In this document: positions 48,001 to 58,714 of the stretch, piece after piece
Numbering within the stretch: the stretch's first letter is position 1
Layout of the letters: every line of letters begins with the position of its first letter
Assembly (NCBI GenBank): GCA_013396655.1
Contig: WBMV01001020.1
Location: forward strand, 62,001 to 126,000
Source of the DNA: Campylorhamphus procurvoides
Lineage: Eukaryota > Chordata > Aves > Passeriformes > Dendrocolaptidae
DNA length: 64,000 nt
Direction: 5' to 3'
Notes under the pieces: generated by a model
Database searches by the model: none
Told to the model about the DNA's origin: nothing
What the model saw: the letters and a program-made list of their open reading frames with translations, nothing else
Program-made: the position numbers and the translations under genes

Positions 48001-48858
48001 CCTGCCCTATCAGATGTTTCCATCAGTGTCCCACAGCAAATGGGTACTAGGTGAGACCCCAGGGCAGGGCTGGGGCCAAACCAACTTGCCTGGAAAAGCA
48101 CCAATTCTGACCCCACTTTGAACTAACCTGGAAGCTGAGACTGAGGGCATGTCTGATAAAACCTTTATCCCTACCTGTTCCATCTCAAGGCAATCCTGGC
48201 TTTAACTGCCAGGTTTAGCACCTGGAAGTGCTTTGGTTTCGCTGCTTGTGTTGGAGCAAGGCTCTGTTTGCAGCGGGAAGTGCTGCAAAATGGTGTATTG
48301 ACAGAGCTAAAGAGCTGGGCACAGGCCCAGCAGGAGGGGTGGCACCCTGCCAGCCACCACAGGAGGCTCCCAGGAGACACAACCTCCTGCAGCATCCCTC
48401 TGCCCTCCTCCAAAACCTGTGCCTGCATCCTCTCTCTGCCCTCTATCAGCCTTGACTGGGCATTTCCAACTCAGGATTCAGACTCTCCCCCATCCTAGGG
48501 CAGATCTGGCCTCTACATTTCACCACGAAGCAGCATTTTGGTTTTCCCCCCTCCTTGTTGCTCCATCACCCAGCAGTTGTGCTGGCTGCAGCCCAGCCAC
48601 AGCTATGTCTTGGGGAAGGGCAACACAGCTCCAGCCTGCAAAGCCCCAGAGGGAGTATTTTGGTGCAGTAGCCCTGTCAGTCTGATTGAGCAAGAGGGGG
48701 ACAGGCCAAAAGGCAAAACACAGTGAAACTCAAGTGCCCAGCACACACAGCCCTCACCTTCATGGTGGGGAAGCCGGTTATCCCAAAGTCGGAGCATACT
48801 TGCTGATTGTCCTCATCAGCACAGTCGATGGCTGCCAGGATCACTGCAGGCCTCCACT
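41306..48858 (-). CDS. QSOX1: QSOX1, quiescin sulfhydryl oxidase 1 (exons 2-12; first exon not found)
   Basis: Eleven exons on the minus strand join in phase to about 634 codons. QSOX1 is a Golgi and secreted FAD enzyme that makes disulfides in client proteins and reduces O2 to H2O2. Visible, in order, are the rest of the first thioredoxin domain (GITGFPT cis-Pro loop), the second redox-inactive Trx-like domain, the helical linker and the Erv/ALR FAD domain. The last carries [19 protein letters not shown], the FAD-proximal [11 protein letters not shown] motif and the third CPQC pair. After it come an Arg-rich tail (GRRRRISKR) and a C-terminal membrane segment ([20 protein letters not shown]), as in the long isoform. 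Likely N-glycosylation sites include NGS, NWT and NVT. Exon 1, with the signal peptide and first CGHC, is absent and probably in the gap at 50841-51525. Against human QSOX1 (747 residues) the rest is complete. QSOX2 is less likely given the synteny. Confidence 0.95.
42399..42578 (-). CDS. QSOX1: QSOX1 exon 11 (FAD-proximal CxxC)
   Basis: This 180-nt exon begins CCCCAG/AGCTGCC and encodes [20 protein letters not shown], then [20 protein letters not shown] and [20 protein letters not shown]. The CQEC pair is the redox motif next to the flavin, and [11 protein letters not shown] is the conserved FAD-contacting helix of Erv domains. Confidence 0.95.
42825..42969 (-). CDS. QSOX1: QSOX1 exon 10 (start of Erv/ALR domain)
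   Basis: This 145-nt exon begins CACCAG/GCCTCC and encodes [20 protein letters not shown], then [20 protein letters not shown] and AAKNGPDK. It ends AAAG/GTATTG in phase 1. Both structural cysteines are kept, and NVT is a potential N-glycosylation site. Confidence 0.95.
43077..43199 (-). CDS. QSOX1: QSOX1 exon 9
   Basis: A 123-nt phase-0 exon encodes [20 protein letters not shown] then [20 protein letters not shown] and D. It is bounded by CTGCAG/TACTTC and AGAT/GTAAGA and is part of the helix-rich linker. Confidence 0.93.
43200..45039 (-). other. QSOX1: QSOX1 intron 8
   Basis: This 1.84-kb intron lies between exons 8 and 9. Only GC-moderate single-copy sequence is seen, with no recognised repeat or coding sequence. 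Confidence 0.85.
45040..45169 (-). CDS. QSOX1: QSOX1 exon 8
   Basis: This 130-nt exon begins CCCCAG/CTCCAAG and encodes [20 protein letters not shown], then [20 protein letters not shown] and LVK. It ends [22 protein letters not shown] is a highly conserved QSOX word. Confidence 0.95.
45358..45492 (-). CDS. QSOX1: QSOX1 exon 7
   Basis: This 135-nt exon begins CTCACAG/GCACATAG and encodes [20 protein letters not shown], then [20 protein letters not shown] and IHADR (last codon split). It is the Thr/Ser-rich connector after the second Trx-like domain. Confidence 0.92.
45927..46072 (-). CDS. QSOX1: QSOX1 exon 6
   Basis: This 146-nt exon begins TTGCAG/GTGGCC and encodes [20 protein letters not shown], then [20 protein letters not shown] and NGSFSRLP. 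It carries FGVTTFPS, the Trx-like cis-Pro loop of the second domain. Confidence 0.95.
46263..46353 (-). CDS. QSOX1: QSOX1 exon 5
   Basis: This 91-nt exon begins TCGCAG/CGTGGAG and encodes [20 protein letters not shown] then [10 protein letters not shown]. It ends AGAGAG/GTGGGT and forms the start of the second Trx-like domain. Confidence 0.94.
47109..47211 (-). CDS. QSOX1: QSOX1 exon 4
   Basis: This 103-nt exon begins CTGCAG/ATCCCAG and encodes [20 protein letters not shown] then [13 protein letters not shown]. It ends GCGAG/GTAGGG. The [11 protein letters not shown] word is a hallmark of QSOX1. Confidence 0.95.
47394..47442 (-). CDS. QSOX1: QSOX1 exon 3
   Basis: This 49-nt exon begins TTTCAG/TTCTTC and encodes [16 protein letters not shown] plus one base. 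It ends TACCA/GTGAGT and belongs to the first thioredoxin domain. Confidence 0.92.
47443..48757 (-). other. QSOX1: QSOX1 intron 2
   Basis: A 1.3-kb intron between exons 2 and 3. Single-copy sequence; nothing else recognised. Confidence 0.85.
48758..48858 (-). CDS. QSOX1: QSOX1 exon 2 (first thioredoxin domain)
   Basis: This 101-nt exon begins CCCCAG/AGTGGAG and encodes [20 protein letters not shown] then [13 protein letters not shown]. It ends ATGAAG/GTGAGG. It enters in phase 1 (split Glu codon). The redox CGHC motif would be in the preceding exon, which is not visible. Confidence 0.94.
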
Positions 48859-50840
48859 CTGGGGGGGACAGAGGATGAGGTCAGCTCAGCTCAGCCCCTC
48901 CCTGGCCCCAAAATCCGCCCTGCTCCCAACAGCTGCTGCCCAGACAGCAGCCATCTCCTGCTGTGCCACTGGCACAGATCCCCCTGTCCCCAAATCACTG
49001 CCCACCCCCCGCAGGACACCAGCCAATGGTTTCCAAGCCCAAACACGGTCTGTGTTGGTGTGTGTTGCCCTACTTTTCGGGCGGTAGGAACACAGGGACA
49101 GCCGTGCGAGGCGGGACCCGGCTTTGCAAGCCCTGCCCTCGCCAGAGCCGGAGCTCTGCCCGACGGTGCCTGCCCAGCTGGTTCTGCCTGTCCAGCTCCT
49201 GCCCCAGCTCCCGGGAAGAGGCCACCAGGAGAAGGAAAGGGACGGCAAACCGCAGCTCAGGGAGAGCAAGGAACGCGGGCTCCAGCCTGTCTCACCCCAG
49301 TCCAAGGGCACAGCTGATAACCGAGGGGGACCAACCCAAAACCAGCAGCCAAGCCAAGGCACTGCAGCAGAGCCCCCTCAGTTTCCAAGCACCCACTCCC
49401 CTTTTGTGATTCTCCCCACCGAGGATTCTCCCCGGGGTAAAACAGATGAAGAAATGGGGGCACGGAGGTATTTTAAGCAGCTGACTCTGAAAATCAGCAG
49501 GAAAATGGAGATTAAAGCTCTGAAATGGCTTCTTTTTAGTGCGAAGGACACAAGCTGGAGAATGCCCGGCCTCTCCTTAGACCGGGACAGGGAGGGACAC
49601 GGTGTCAGCACATGGATGGAGCCCGTGCTGAGGATGCTGGAGGTGGGGACCTGCTGGGACCGTGCTGTGTCTCAGGTGACAGGGCAGGTGAGCTGCTTCC
49701 CACTGCCCCGGCCCCCGTGGCACAGGAGGGCTGGTGACAAGCCCTGCTCCTGAAGTCACCCGCACGTGGTGCCCGCGGGTCACGCTGGCATCCTCCCCGT
49801 CCAGCCCCCTCCCACGGCAACCCACGCGTGGGAATGGCAGCGAGGATGCCGAGCAGCACGGGCGGGGGCGGCTCGCCCATCCTGCCTCCACGGGCAGAGA
49901 GCATCCTCAGCCCATCCTCCTGGAGCGGGATGCTCTTTGCTTTGGAGAGGGGAGCTCCTGCTTTGGAGAGCGGCCAGGAGAGCCGGCGTTCCCCCCGCGG
50001 GGCCCGGGCACGCACCCCATTCCTCACATCCTGCCCCGCTGGGGAGCGCTGACGGCATTCCCTGGCAGGGACGGCATCCCCTCGGAGGGACGGACGGGAT
50101 GCTCGCCCTGACTCACCGGGCAGCGACCGCGCCGTGTCAATTAGGGCAATAACAGGGATGCCGCGGGAGGCAGGATGAGACCCGGCAGGATGAGGGGCAC
50201 AGCAGCAGCGGCGTGTGCTGAGTCCCCAGGCAGGGCTGAGCACCAGCCAGGCCGGGCAGCCAAGTCAGAGCCGGGAACACGGCACAGCACCCTGCCATCC
50301 CCATCCGTGCAGGGCTCAGGGAGGGTCTGGGGGGCACCAGGACCACTCCATAGCCGGGGTGGGCTCAGCATGGGCTTCTCCAGGCTGAAAGGGTTCCAGG
50401 GATGCTGCTAAAACAGGCCTGGATATCGTGGGGAGGCCGTGGGCACCGCCGGGGGGGGGGNGGGATTTTGGGGTGCTGATGGAGGGTAGGGCAGGGAGGA
50501 CTGAGGGGTGCTGAGGGATGGGGAGGGTGCGGAGGGGATGCCGACAGGACCGAGGATGCAGGGCCAGGGATGCAGGGAGGGTTTAGGAGTGCGGGCAGAG
50601 AGGAGGAGGAGGATGCTCGGACAAGGAGGCAGGAGGGCTTTAGGGGCGCTGATGGGAGGGTCGGGGGGCACAGGGAGGATCTAGGGATGCTGACAGGTGA
50701 AGAGACAAGGGATGCAGAGGGAATTTAAGGGCGCAGGGGAAGATACGCGGGGGCTTAATGGGGGTGCTGATGGAAGGACTCAGAGACAGGAATGTTCGGG
50801 GGGGACGGTGGGAGGATGCGAGGGAGACAGGAGGAGGATG
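48859..50840 (-). other. QSOX1: QSOX1 intron 1 (partial)
   Basis: Sequence upstream of QSOX1 exon 2 runs to the assembly gap. No signal peptide or WCGHC-type coding sequence was seen in any minus frame. CpG density increases toward 49.7-50.2 kb. The last 400 bp before the gap are a G-rich degenerate repeat, listed separately. Confidence 0.65.
50415..50840 (+). repeat. Degenerate G-rich minisatellite flanking the gap
   Basis: Words gggtgctgatgg, gggatgc, ggagggt and gaggatgc recur irregularly every 20-40 bp up to the N run. One further N at 50461 sits in a G9 run. This is the kind of sequence that commonly breaks assemblies. Confidence 0.8.
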
Positions 50841-51525
50841 NNNNNNNNNNNNNNNNNNNNNNNNNNNNNNNNNNNNNNNNNNNNNNNNNNNNNNNNNNNN
50901 NNNNNNNNNNNNNNNNNNNNNNNNNNNNNNNNNNNNNNNNNNNNNNNNNNNNNNNNNNNNNNNNNNNNNNNNNNNNNNNNNNNNNNNNNNNNNNNNNNNN
51001 NNNNNNNNNNNNNNNNNNNNNNNNNNNNNNNNNNNNNNNNNNNNNNNNNNNNNNNNNNNNNNNNNNNNNNNNNNNNNNNNNNNNNNNNNNNNNNNNNNNN
51101 NNNNNNNNNNNNNNNNNNNNNNNNNNNNNNNNNNNNNNNNNNNNNNNNNNNNNNNNNNNNNNNNNNNNNNNNNNNNNNNNNNNNNNNNNNNNNNNNNNNN
51201 NNNNNNNNNNNNNNNNNNNNNNNNNNNNNNNNNNNNNNNNNNNNNNNNNNNNNNNNNNNNNNNNNNNNNNNNNNNNNNNNNNNNNNNNNNNNNNNNNNNN
51301 NNNNNNNNNNNNNNNNNNNNNNNNNNNNNNNNNNNNNNNNNNNNNNNNNNNNNNNNNNNNNNNNNNNNNNNNNNNNNNNNNNNNNNNNNNNNNNNNNNNN
51401 NNNNNNNNNNNNNNNNNNNNNNNNNNNNNNNNNNNNNNNNNNNNNNNNNNNNNNNNNNNNNNNNNNNNNNNNNNNNNNNNNNNNNNNNNNNNNNNNNNNN
51501 NNNNNNNNNNNNNNNNNNNNNNNNN
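50841..51525. other. Assembly gap of 685 N
   Basis: The sequence is unknown here. It lies upstream of QSOX1 exon 2 between two minisatellite-like flanks, and is the best candidate location for QSOX1 exon 1 and its promoter. Confidence 0.99.
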
Positions 51526-51809
51526 AGAGTTCCCCCCTCCCCTCGAAGCGCCTTCCCCTCCCTGCAGTGTCACCCTCCCGCGAGGGGACACATGGCATTA
51601 AATTGACAACACTCTGATGAGTGGGGCAGACCCCAAATCTGCCCCCTCAAGTTTCCCTCATCCCAAAGGCCCCCCATATCACGGGGGGCGGTCCTCAATA
51701 ACTCCCCCGACCTACCCTCAGCGACCAACATTGCAGAGGGGGAGTCTAATACCCCCCATAGCCCCTCCACAGCAGGGGAGCCCCCAAATACCGACCCAGT
51801 TTAACCCCT

Positions 51810-52090
51810 GTGCCCTCCCAACACGGGGGAGCCCCCCAAAAAGCCCAGCAGGGCCTCCCCTTGGCACTGCCCCATCACAAGGAGGGGGGGCCTCAATACA
51901 CCCCCAACCCCTCTTTGGCACCCCCAAATCACAGGGGGCCCCCCAATAACCCACTCAGCCCCCTTTGGCACCCCCAAATCACAGGGGCCTTCCCCAATGA
52001 CCCACTTAGCACCCTTTGGCACCCCCAAATTGCAGAAGTGCCCCCAATTTCCCTTCAGCCCACCCCTTCCTTGCCCCCACATCATGGGGG
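51810..52090 (+). repeat. About 50-bp degenerate tandem repeat
   Basis: The word tttggcacccccaaat recurs at 51914, 51964 and 52015 (spacing 50 and 51 bp), with more diverged units from 51650 onward (cacggggg, cccccaaat). It lies just beyond the 685-N gap. Confidence 0.88.
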
Positions 52091-52187
52091 AGCCCCCAGT
52101 ACCCCCTTCAATGCAGTGTTACCCTCCAGTGAGAGGGCAGATGGCATAAAATACTAAAATTCAGGTAAAGCAATGAATGCCCAGGTA

Positions 52188-52338
52188 GGTGATGGAGTCA
52201 CCACCCCTGGAAGTGTGCAAGGAAAGACTGGACATGGCACTCAGTGCTCTGGTCTAGGTGAGGTGGTTGTGTTTGGTCACAGGTTGCACTCGATGATCTC
52301 AGAGGGTTTTTCCAACCCAACTGATTCTGTGATTCCAT
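52188..52338 (+). repeat. CR1 LINE 3' end, plus orientation
   Basis: The copy runs from gatggagtcaccacccctgg through ctcgatgatctcagagggtt to ctgattctgtgattcc. This is a CR1 3' end with the ATTCTRTG tail at its right edge. Confidence 0.88.
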
Positions 52339-52612
52339 AATGGCAAAGGTGGCTGATTCAGCCCCAAAACCCACGGTGCCACCATTATGGGCAGTGTCTG
52401 ACACCAGCTGGTGTCACTGGGCACCACCCTGTGGGATGGGGAACCAGAGACCCCCCTCCCCTTGCCCAGCAAGGGTACCCAGTGACACCCCCAAAATCCA
52501 GCTCCTACATCCAAAATAAGCAGCCTTCCACCCCCCGTGGCCCCTTCAGGGGGAAATGGGCTCAAACTGAGTGTAGGTTTAGACTAGAAAATGCAAAATC
52601 TTCCCTGTGAGA

Positions 52613-52808
52613 GTGGGCAGGCCCTGGTACAGGTTGGGCAGAAAAGCTGTGGCTGCCCCTGGATCCCTGGGAGTCTCCAAGGCCAGGTTGGATGGGGCTT
52701 AGAGCAACCTGGGCTAGTGGGAGGTGTCCCTGCCCATGGCAGGGGTTGTCCCCAGATGTTCTTTAGGGCCCCTTCCAGCCCAAACCACTGTAGGACTCAG
52801 TGATTCCA
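52613..52808 (+). repeat. CR1 LINE 3' end, plus orientation
   Basis: Typical bird CR1 words in order: ctggtacaggttgggcagaa, ggccaggttggatggggctt, agagcaacctgggctagtgg, gaggtgtccctgcccatggc, and the end ccagcccaaaccactgtagg before tgattcca. It sits 275 bp from another CR1 3' end of the same orientation. Confidence 0.92.
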
Positions 52809-55800
52809 TCCTCCCGAGCCGTGCCTTCGCTCACGCACACACCCACGTCACCAGCTCCCAGGAGGAAGGTGCCCGCTGCTCAGAGCCCCGGGGCACCACA
52901 GGGGTGGACACAGCCCCAAAATCCACCCCTCCGCTCCCTCCCCAGCCCCCGAGGCCAGGGAACCCCCAGCACAGGGGGTGCTCATGGCTGGTGAGCGCTG
53001 GCTGCTGGCTCCCAGGAAGGACATTATCCATGCCGGGCCCCACCTAGGTATTTTAGGCGGACTTGCCATGCTAGAAAAACAAGCCTGCCAGAGCCAAGCC
53101 TTGCCGGGGCAGCGGAGGGCAGGGGCTCCACAGTGGGTTCAGCCCCAGGGAGCGATAGGGCCCCTGAGACAGCCCAGCTGGGAGGGATGGAACCTCCAAC
53201 CTCGGACACAGCCCATGGGATTGCTCCCACCCATCTTCTGCGGGTCCAGGCTGATGGGAACGGGCAGAAGATGATCTGCTCCAGCCCTGCCAGCTGTAAT
53301 TAAAGGCTTAAGAGATTATCACACCTCGCTATCCAGCCGGGATGGAGACACACACAGCCTGGCCGGTGCAGGGCTGCTCTGAAAGGTCGTCCCTCGCTAC
53401 CGACCTTGCTAGGACTTGTCTTCATCCAGCTGGTGATTAAAATGCAAAATTCCCCATGTTTAAGGATGTCATCACCGTTATCTTACCCTGGGTCAAAGCC
53501 TTTATTGTCAGGGCTCATCAGCTTGATTAGGTTATAAAGGCGAGGGAGAGGTGCTCAGCACCAGTGTAATTGCCAGCATCCTCCCCATCCAGCTCACCCC
53601 TTCCTCCGAGGCAGCCCAAATTCCTTGGATCCTTTTTTTAGATGCAAAAGCAGCGCCTAACCCGAAGGTGCAGGGGCAAGAGCCCACACCCCAGGGCTCC
53701 GGCTCCTTTTGGGGTGAGCCACGGCATTGCTCATCCACCAGAGCCCCGGGGTGGGGATGCTCCTGCTTCCTGCAGGGACTGCCCCTCACCCTACTGCCCA
53801 GCTGGCACGTCCCATCCCCACGGCTCCCCAGGTAATAGCCTCCTTCAGCAGGACGGGGTGGAGTTTCCCAGGCACAGGCTTGCCCCAAAAGCCTTTTTTT
53901 TTTCCCTTTTAACGCTGCCACAAAGCAGGAGAGGAGGCTTTTCTTCCACCTCAAACTGTGAAGAGACGAATTTCCATTGCAGAACACCCTGAGACGGGGC
54001 ATGGAAAGTCACAGATGAAGCAGAGATTTTGAAACAACCCTTTTTAAGATGGGTTTGAGGGTAACTAAGATGAACTAAAAGCAATCAAGAAGAAGTCTGG
54101 GGAGGTTTTAGAGACATTCTCCCAGCACCATCTGCCTTTTTGTCCTCTCTGGCTTCCAGAGGAGCCTGCGGGCAGCAAAGCCATGGGATGGGTGCTGGGT
54201 GATCATGGATGCCCAACTGCAGAGCCCCAGCCAGCCCCAAAGCCCAATTTTAGGCTCCCATGGCCCACTTGGTTTTCACAGCAAAGCCCTCAGTGCCCAC
54301 CTCGCCATCCTTGACTTTGGGAAGGGTTGTGCTTTGCTCCTACACAGCAAGGCCACAGGCCAAGGATGACCATAGAGTTTCCCCTGCTGCACAAGCCTCT
54401 GTGCAGTGGCTTTAGTTCATTAAGCTCATCAGCTCTAAAATCTCCTTTCCCAGACTAACACCCAGCAGGAACCTCCTTGAAGTCAATGAGGCGTGGGCAA
54501 CATCAACAGGCTGAGAGCCTCAAAGGCCGCCACGATCTCACCAAAATCATCTCAGCCCTGCAGAACTTGTTTTGTGCACCCAAAAATGGATTGTTTTCAC
54601 AGACAAAAAGCTACTCAGGTCGCTTCTGTGCTGGGTTAGGGAGGGGAGGAGGAAAAAGCAGTTGGGTTTTATGTATTCAGCCCTGGAAGGGATGGAAAGG
54701 ACTACGTTTCAGAAAATGGAAAAAGGCTTTTATTGTCCACTTTTAAAAGCATGAATCTGCCTACAAAATACCAAGAGCTCCAAATGGCCAGGTGAGCTAA
54801 CCCAGAACCTTCTTGCTCCCCTTTAGTTGTGAAGGTGCAGGGCCAGGGAGATCCTGAAATGGACTTTCTTCCTTGAAAATTAAAGAACACGTTCCTACGT
54901 AATTGTGTGATTCCAGGAACTGACTCCAAGGAAAACACGCAACCAATGCAAGACTCATGGTACAATCATGGCATCCCCGTCACCCGGCACTGGCATTTTG
55001 GAGGCTGCTCAGAGAAGTTTGCACCCAACTCCCCTACAAGCACCTTGGAAACACCAGGTGCAGAGGAGGCTTTTCCTCTCTCTCCAGCTTCACAAGATGG
55101 GGGTGGTGGACACAGTGGAACCCTCCTCGACCTGCCCACGGCACTGCTTAAAGTGCAGTCCTTCTGTAAATAAAAGAAAAAGCCTCATTCTCCCAATTAG
55201 GGTCTCAGAGGGCGAGTGGAAACTCCTGCCCCCTCCCCAGCATTCCAAACTAGGTGGCACTTTTTCCACTGGTGGCACAAGTCACACCTCTGCTGAGACG
55301 TGGCTTCAGACAAGACCTTTGGCAGCATCTGCAGCACAGTCCTGCCAGCTTTGCCAGGACAGGGAATAACACACGGAGTGGATGGGAACCCTGACTGCTT
55401 CTCACACCCTGACACCTGCAAAGCCCAGGAAAGCCCCTTGTAGCCCCCGCTGGTAGCCGGGAATTGCTCACTCCATGAGACAGGTTTGGTCGGAAATAGT
55501 TGATTTCTACCTTTCAAGCCCAACCAGCCTGTAATAACAAGAGGCACAAAAGCAAATCCGGGGTGCATTCTCAGGATGTGACGAATATGTTCACGTAGTT
55601 TGCGTCTGCAGAGAGACTGCAGCAGTACCAACCTCCCTGCTATTCACCCTCTGCTGATTCATCCCTGCTCTGAAGGATGGCAGTGATGCTGCCCTTGCTC
55701 TTTCTGGAGGAACCTGGGGGGCCCACGAGGAACTGGCATTGTGGTTGGTATATCTGGGTAGGAAATGTTTTACTTGCAAATCTAAGCTTTACCAACAGCC

Positions 55801-58714
55801 ATAAACAATCACCACGACCCAGGCTGCACAGAGAAGATGTTTTCCACTCCAGCTCATCTCCCCAGTTTCCAGGAGCAGATTGGAGGAGGCCACACCGCCC
55901 AGATTTGCCACATCATTATTTGGCAGGTGGTTTAATTGCAGCGCACGAAACTGAGAATACCACAGGGATGACAACGGAGCCCTCCTCTCTTGCTGTGACA
56001 GGAGTCCTGCAACGTAAGCAAGGTCTCACCTACCAAGGACTGCTGTGCCCAATCACAGGTTCCCTGAGCAGCACTGGCTCCATCACCTCTACAGAGCAGC
56101 TGGACATGGACATTGGATCAGGCTCCTTGCTGAGCTCCTCAAGTCAAGCAGCATGAAGGGTGGGATCCCCTGCAAGCCTCTATTTTTCTGGAATAAAAGA
56201 AAATAAAATCTCTGGGACACTCCCAGAGCTGGTGGTAATTCCACCTCCAGCAAATCCTCACACAAAATCCTAGTTCGAGTCAGCCTGGATTTCACTGGGT
56301 GGTGAGAGCCAGCCTGCAAGAGGAAGCTTCCAGGAAACAACAGTGGGGTGGGAACACAGCCCAAGGGACACGAAGGTCTTGTACAGGTGCAGCGAAGGGC
56401 TGGAAAACTGGGGCCAAGAGAAACATTCAAAGAAGGAACCAACCAGACCTGCTCCAGGCCATCCTCCCACAGCACACCTGGCAGGCAAATGAAGGGACCT
56501 ATGTTTCAAGTGTCCCCCTACTATGCCCCTGGTCCTGCCCAAATCTCACCCTCCTGAACTGAGCTGCTCTGTTCTCCTCCCTTCCCCCAAATTTCTGCAG
56601 GATCTTATTCAGGAGGCAAGAAGGTGCGTGGCTGGGGCTATTATGGGTTTGTTTGCTCTGGTTTCCAGGTCTCACAGAGTGCCTTTTCCCTCCCCCACAG
56701 GACCCGCAGCCCAGAGAGCGCCCTGTGCTTTCAAACTCCATTACATCCCATCTGCATTCCTGCCAGGCAATGGCCCATGCTCCAGGCTGGGTGCCAGTGG
56801 CTGGGCACCCCCCTCCTCTCCTTCCCGCATTCTGAAACCTGCCGGCGTTCAGCAGCTCCCCACCAGCTGCTTTTCTTCCAAGGGCTGTGCTAATGAGAGC
56901 CCGGGCATTGCAGAAGCCCTTGTGCCAGGCAGAGCCCGGCGACGTCTGGAGCAGAGTCATTTCAAGTGCTCCAGTGCTCTGCCAGGCATTTTAGGACGTG
57001 GGATGGCTGCAGCTGGCACCAGGTCCCCTGGGAGCGGGTGGTACCCGGGAAGGGAGGCACCAAAACAGTCCCACTCCATCCAGAGCTCCACTGGGAAGGT
57101 ATTGCCCAACAACGGGGAGTTGTACCAGGTCCACAGGCTGAAATGGCTGTCAAAGGCAGAGGGTGCCGGGAAGAGTTGCACAAAACACCACGGTAGAAAG
57201 TCAGCACCAAAGTGAGGCAACGTAGACTTGCAAACGAGGAAATGAGCGCCTCCATCACCCCGATTACTGGGCATGCCGGGCGAGGACAGCAGCAGCAGAG
57301 TGGCACTTTGCTGTGTCACCCGCCGGAGCAGCCTGGCAGCGCTCCCACCACTTCTAAAGGAAGCACAAATCAATTTTTTCTTTTTTCCAATGCGAAATGC
57401 ACTCTGAAGCCACTTCCAGGGATGTACCAAGCAGATCACTGTCCAAAAACCCAGGACTCACAGAGGAAAAGCGCTGCGGGGCGAGGAAAGGCACGACACG
57501 GATGCTCTCCTGCTGCTCACTAATGAGCACACAGAGGCTGCAGCACCGCCTTGCCGTGGCCCTTTGGACACAAACGACCCACCGCGGCGTTTGGCTGGTT
57601 CCACCCCTGGGCTCAGAGGGCTGTGAGGTGCTCCTGGCTGTACGAGGGCTGTGGATGGTGTTCCCAGCACACTCCACTGAGGAACAGTCCTACTGCCCAC
57701 TGGCACTGCGGGACTGCAGCAAAGCACAGGGAGTGCTGCTAGTCCTCCTCCTCCTGCAGGATGAGGTACCTCTTCAAGGAGAAGCAAAGCACAAAGAACT
57801 GCCCAGACAAAGCAATGCCCTGGCAATGGTTTAGCTTACACAGACCCCCCCCCCCCATTTAATCCACACAGGCAGAGGAGGGGGGGAGGAGGAGATCGTC
57901 ACACAGTGTCCTGCAGGCTGGAAAGACCAACACCGGGTTTTGTACAGGTTTGTAGCAAAGCCAAGCCCTTTCTGTTGGGCTTTAGGCACCAAAACACAGA
58001 GGGGGTACCCGATCAGCAGCAGCCACGGGCACTGAGGAGTCAATAAACACCGGAGCTCCTGGGCTTTCACATCTCACACAGCCACGTGCCCACACGCCTG
58101 TGGCTTGGCACTGCGAGTGCTCAGCCCTCCTCTGACAGAGCTCCAGGACCTCCCACCTGTTAAAGTGGTTTGTTTTTCATACTGGAGAGGGAACAGCCAC
58201 AATTAGCAAAGTTCCACCAATACATAAAGTTTCCAGGGAGCCACATTTGCCCCATCAGTGAAGAAGTGATTGGTGCTGGTAACATCAGCTCTGTAGAGCT
58301 GTAACAATCTTAGGGCTAATTAAGGGATCCGAAACAAGACTCTCCTAAAAATTTAATTCCCACAGCATTGTTTAGCATAAAAATTGCTTTCCTCTCCCAA
58401 ATGTTTTAAACCATGAGTTTTTAAAACCTGCTTTAAACACACATGTACAAGGAGCAGTTTTTCTCCCGCAGTGCACTCCTGCAATGACTGCACAGTGTTA
58501 TCTTCTCTTTTTATCAACACTCAGCTTTAACAATAAGGAACTTCTAATAACGTTATGATTAAAATTAAGGCAACTCTAATGGGATTTTGTGGACTGTGAT
58601 TGGCATCCCAAGTACAGCATCAGGCAGAAAGGGGAACGTACAAGGGGTGAATCTCCAGGACACCTTCAGAATCAGCAACCATTTGGGTGATTACAGAGCT
58701 CCATTTTATAAAAA
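52809..58714. other. Intergenic DNA between QSOX1 and CEP350
   Basis: No gene is recognised; the frames here have no familiar domains. Together with the CR1 and tandem repeats at 51.8-52.8 kb, it makes the spacer between the QSOX1 5' side and the CEP350 3' end. An AT-rich, TAAT-containing island lies at 53290-53540 and a C13-type run at 57845-57857. Confidence 0.55.
53290..53540. promoter_or_regulatory. Candidate conserved non-coding element upstream of QSOX1
   Basis: The island contains agctgtaattaaaggcttaa, gagattatcacacctcgcta, ctggtgattaaaatgcaaaa, catcaccgttatcttaccct and cagcttgattaggttataaa. Homeodomain-, GATA- and octamer-like words fall in one single-copy stretch. No coding potential. 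Enhancer function is a guess. Confidence 0.28.

Noticed and set aside
50697..51617. Several ORFs of about 270-306 residues in both strands
   Set aside because: They are almost entirely translated N characters across the 685-base gap.
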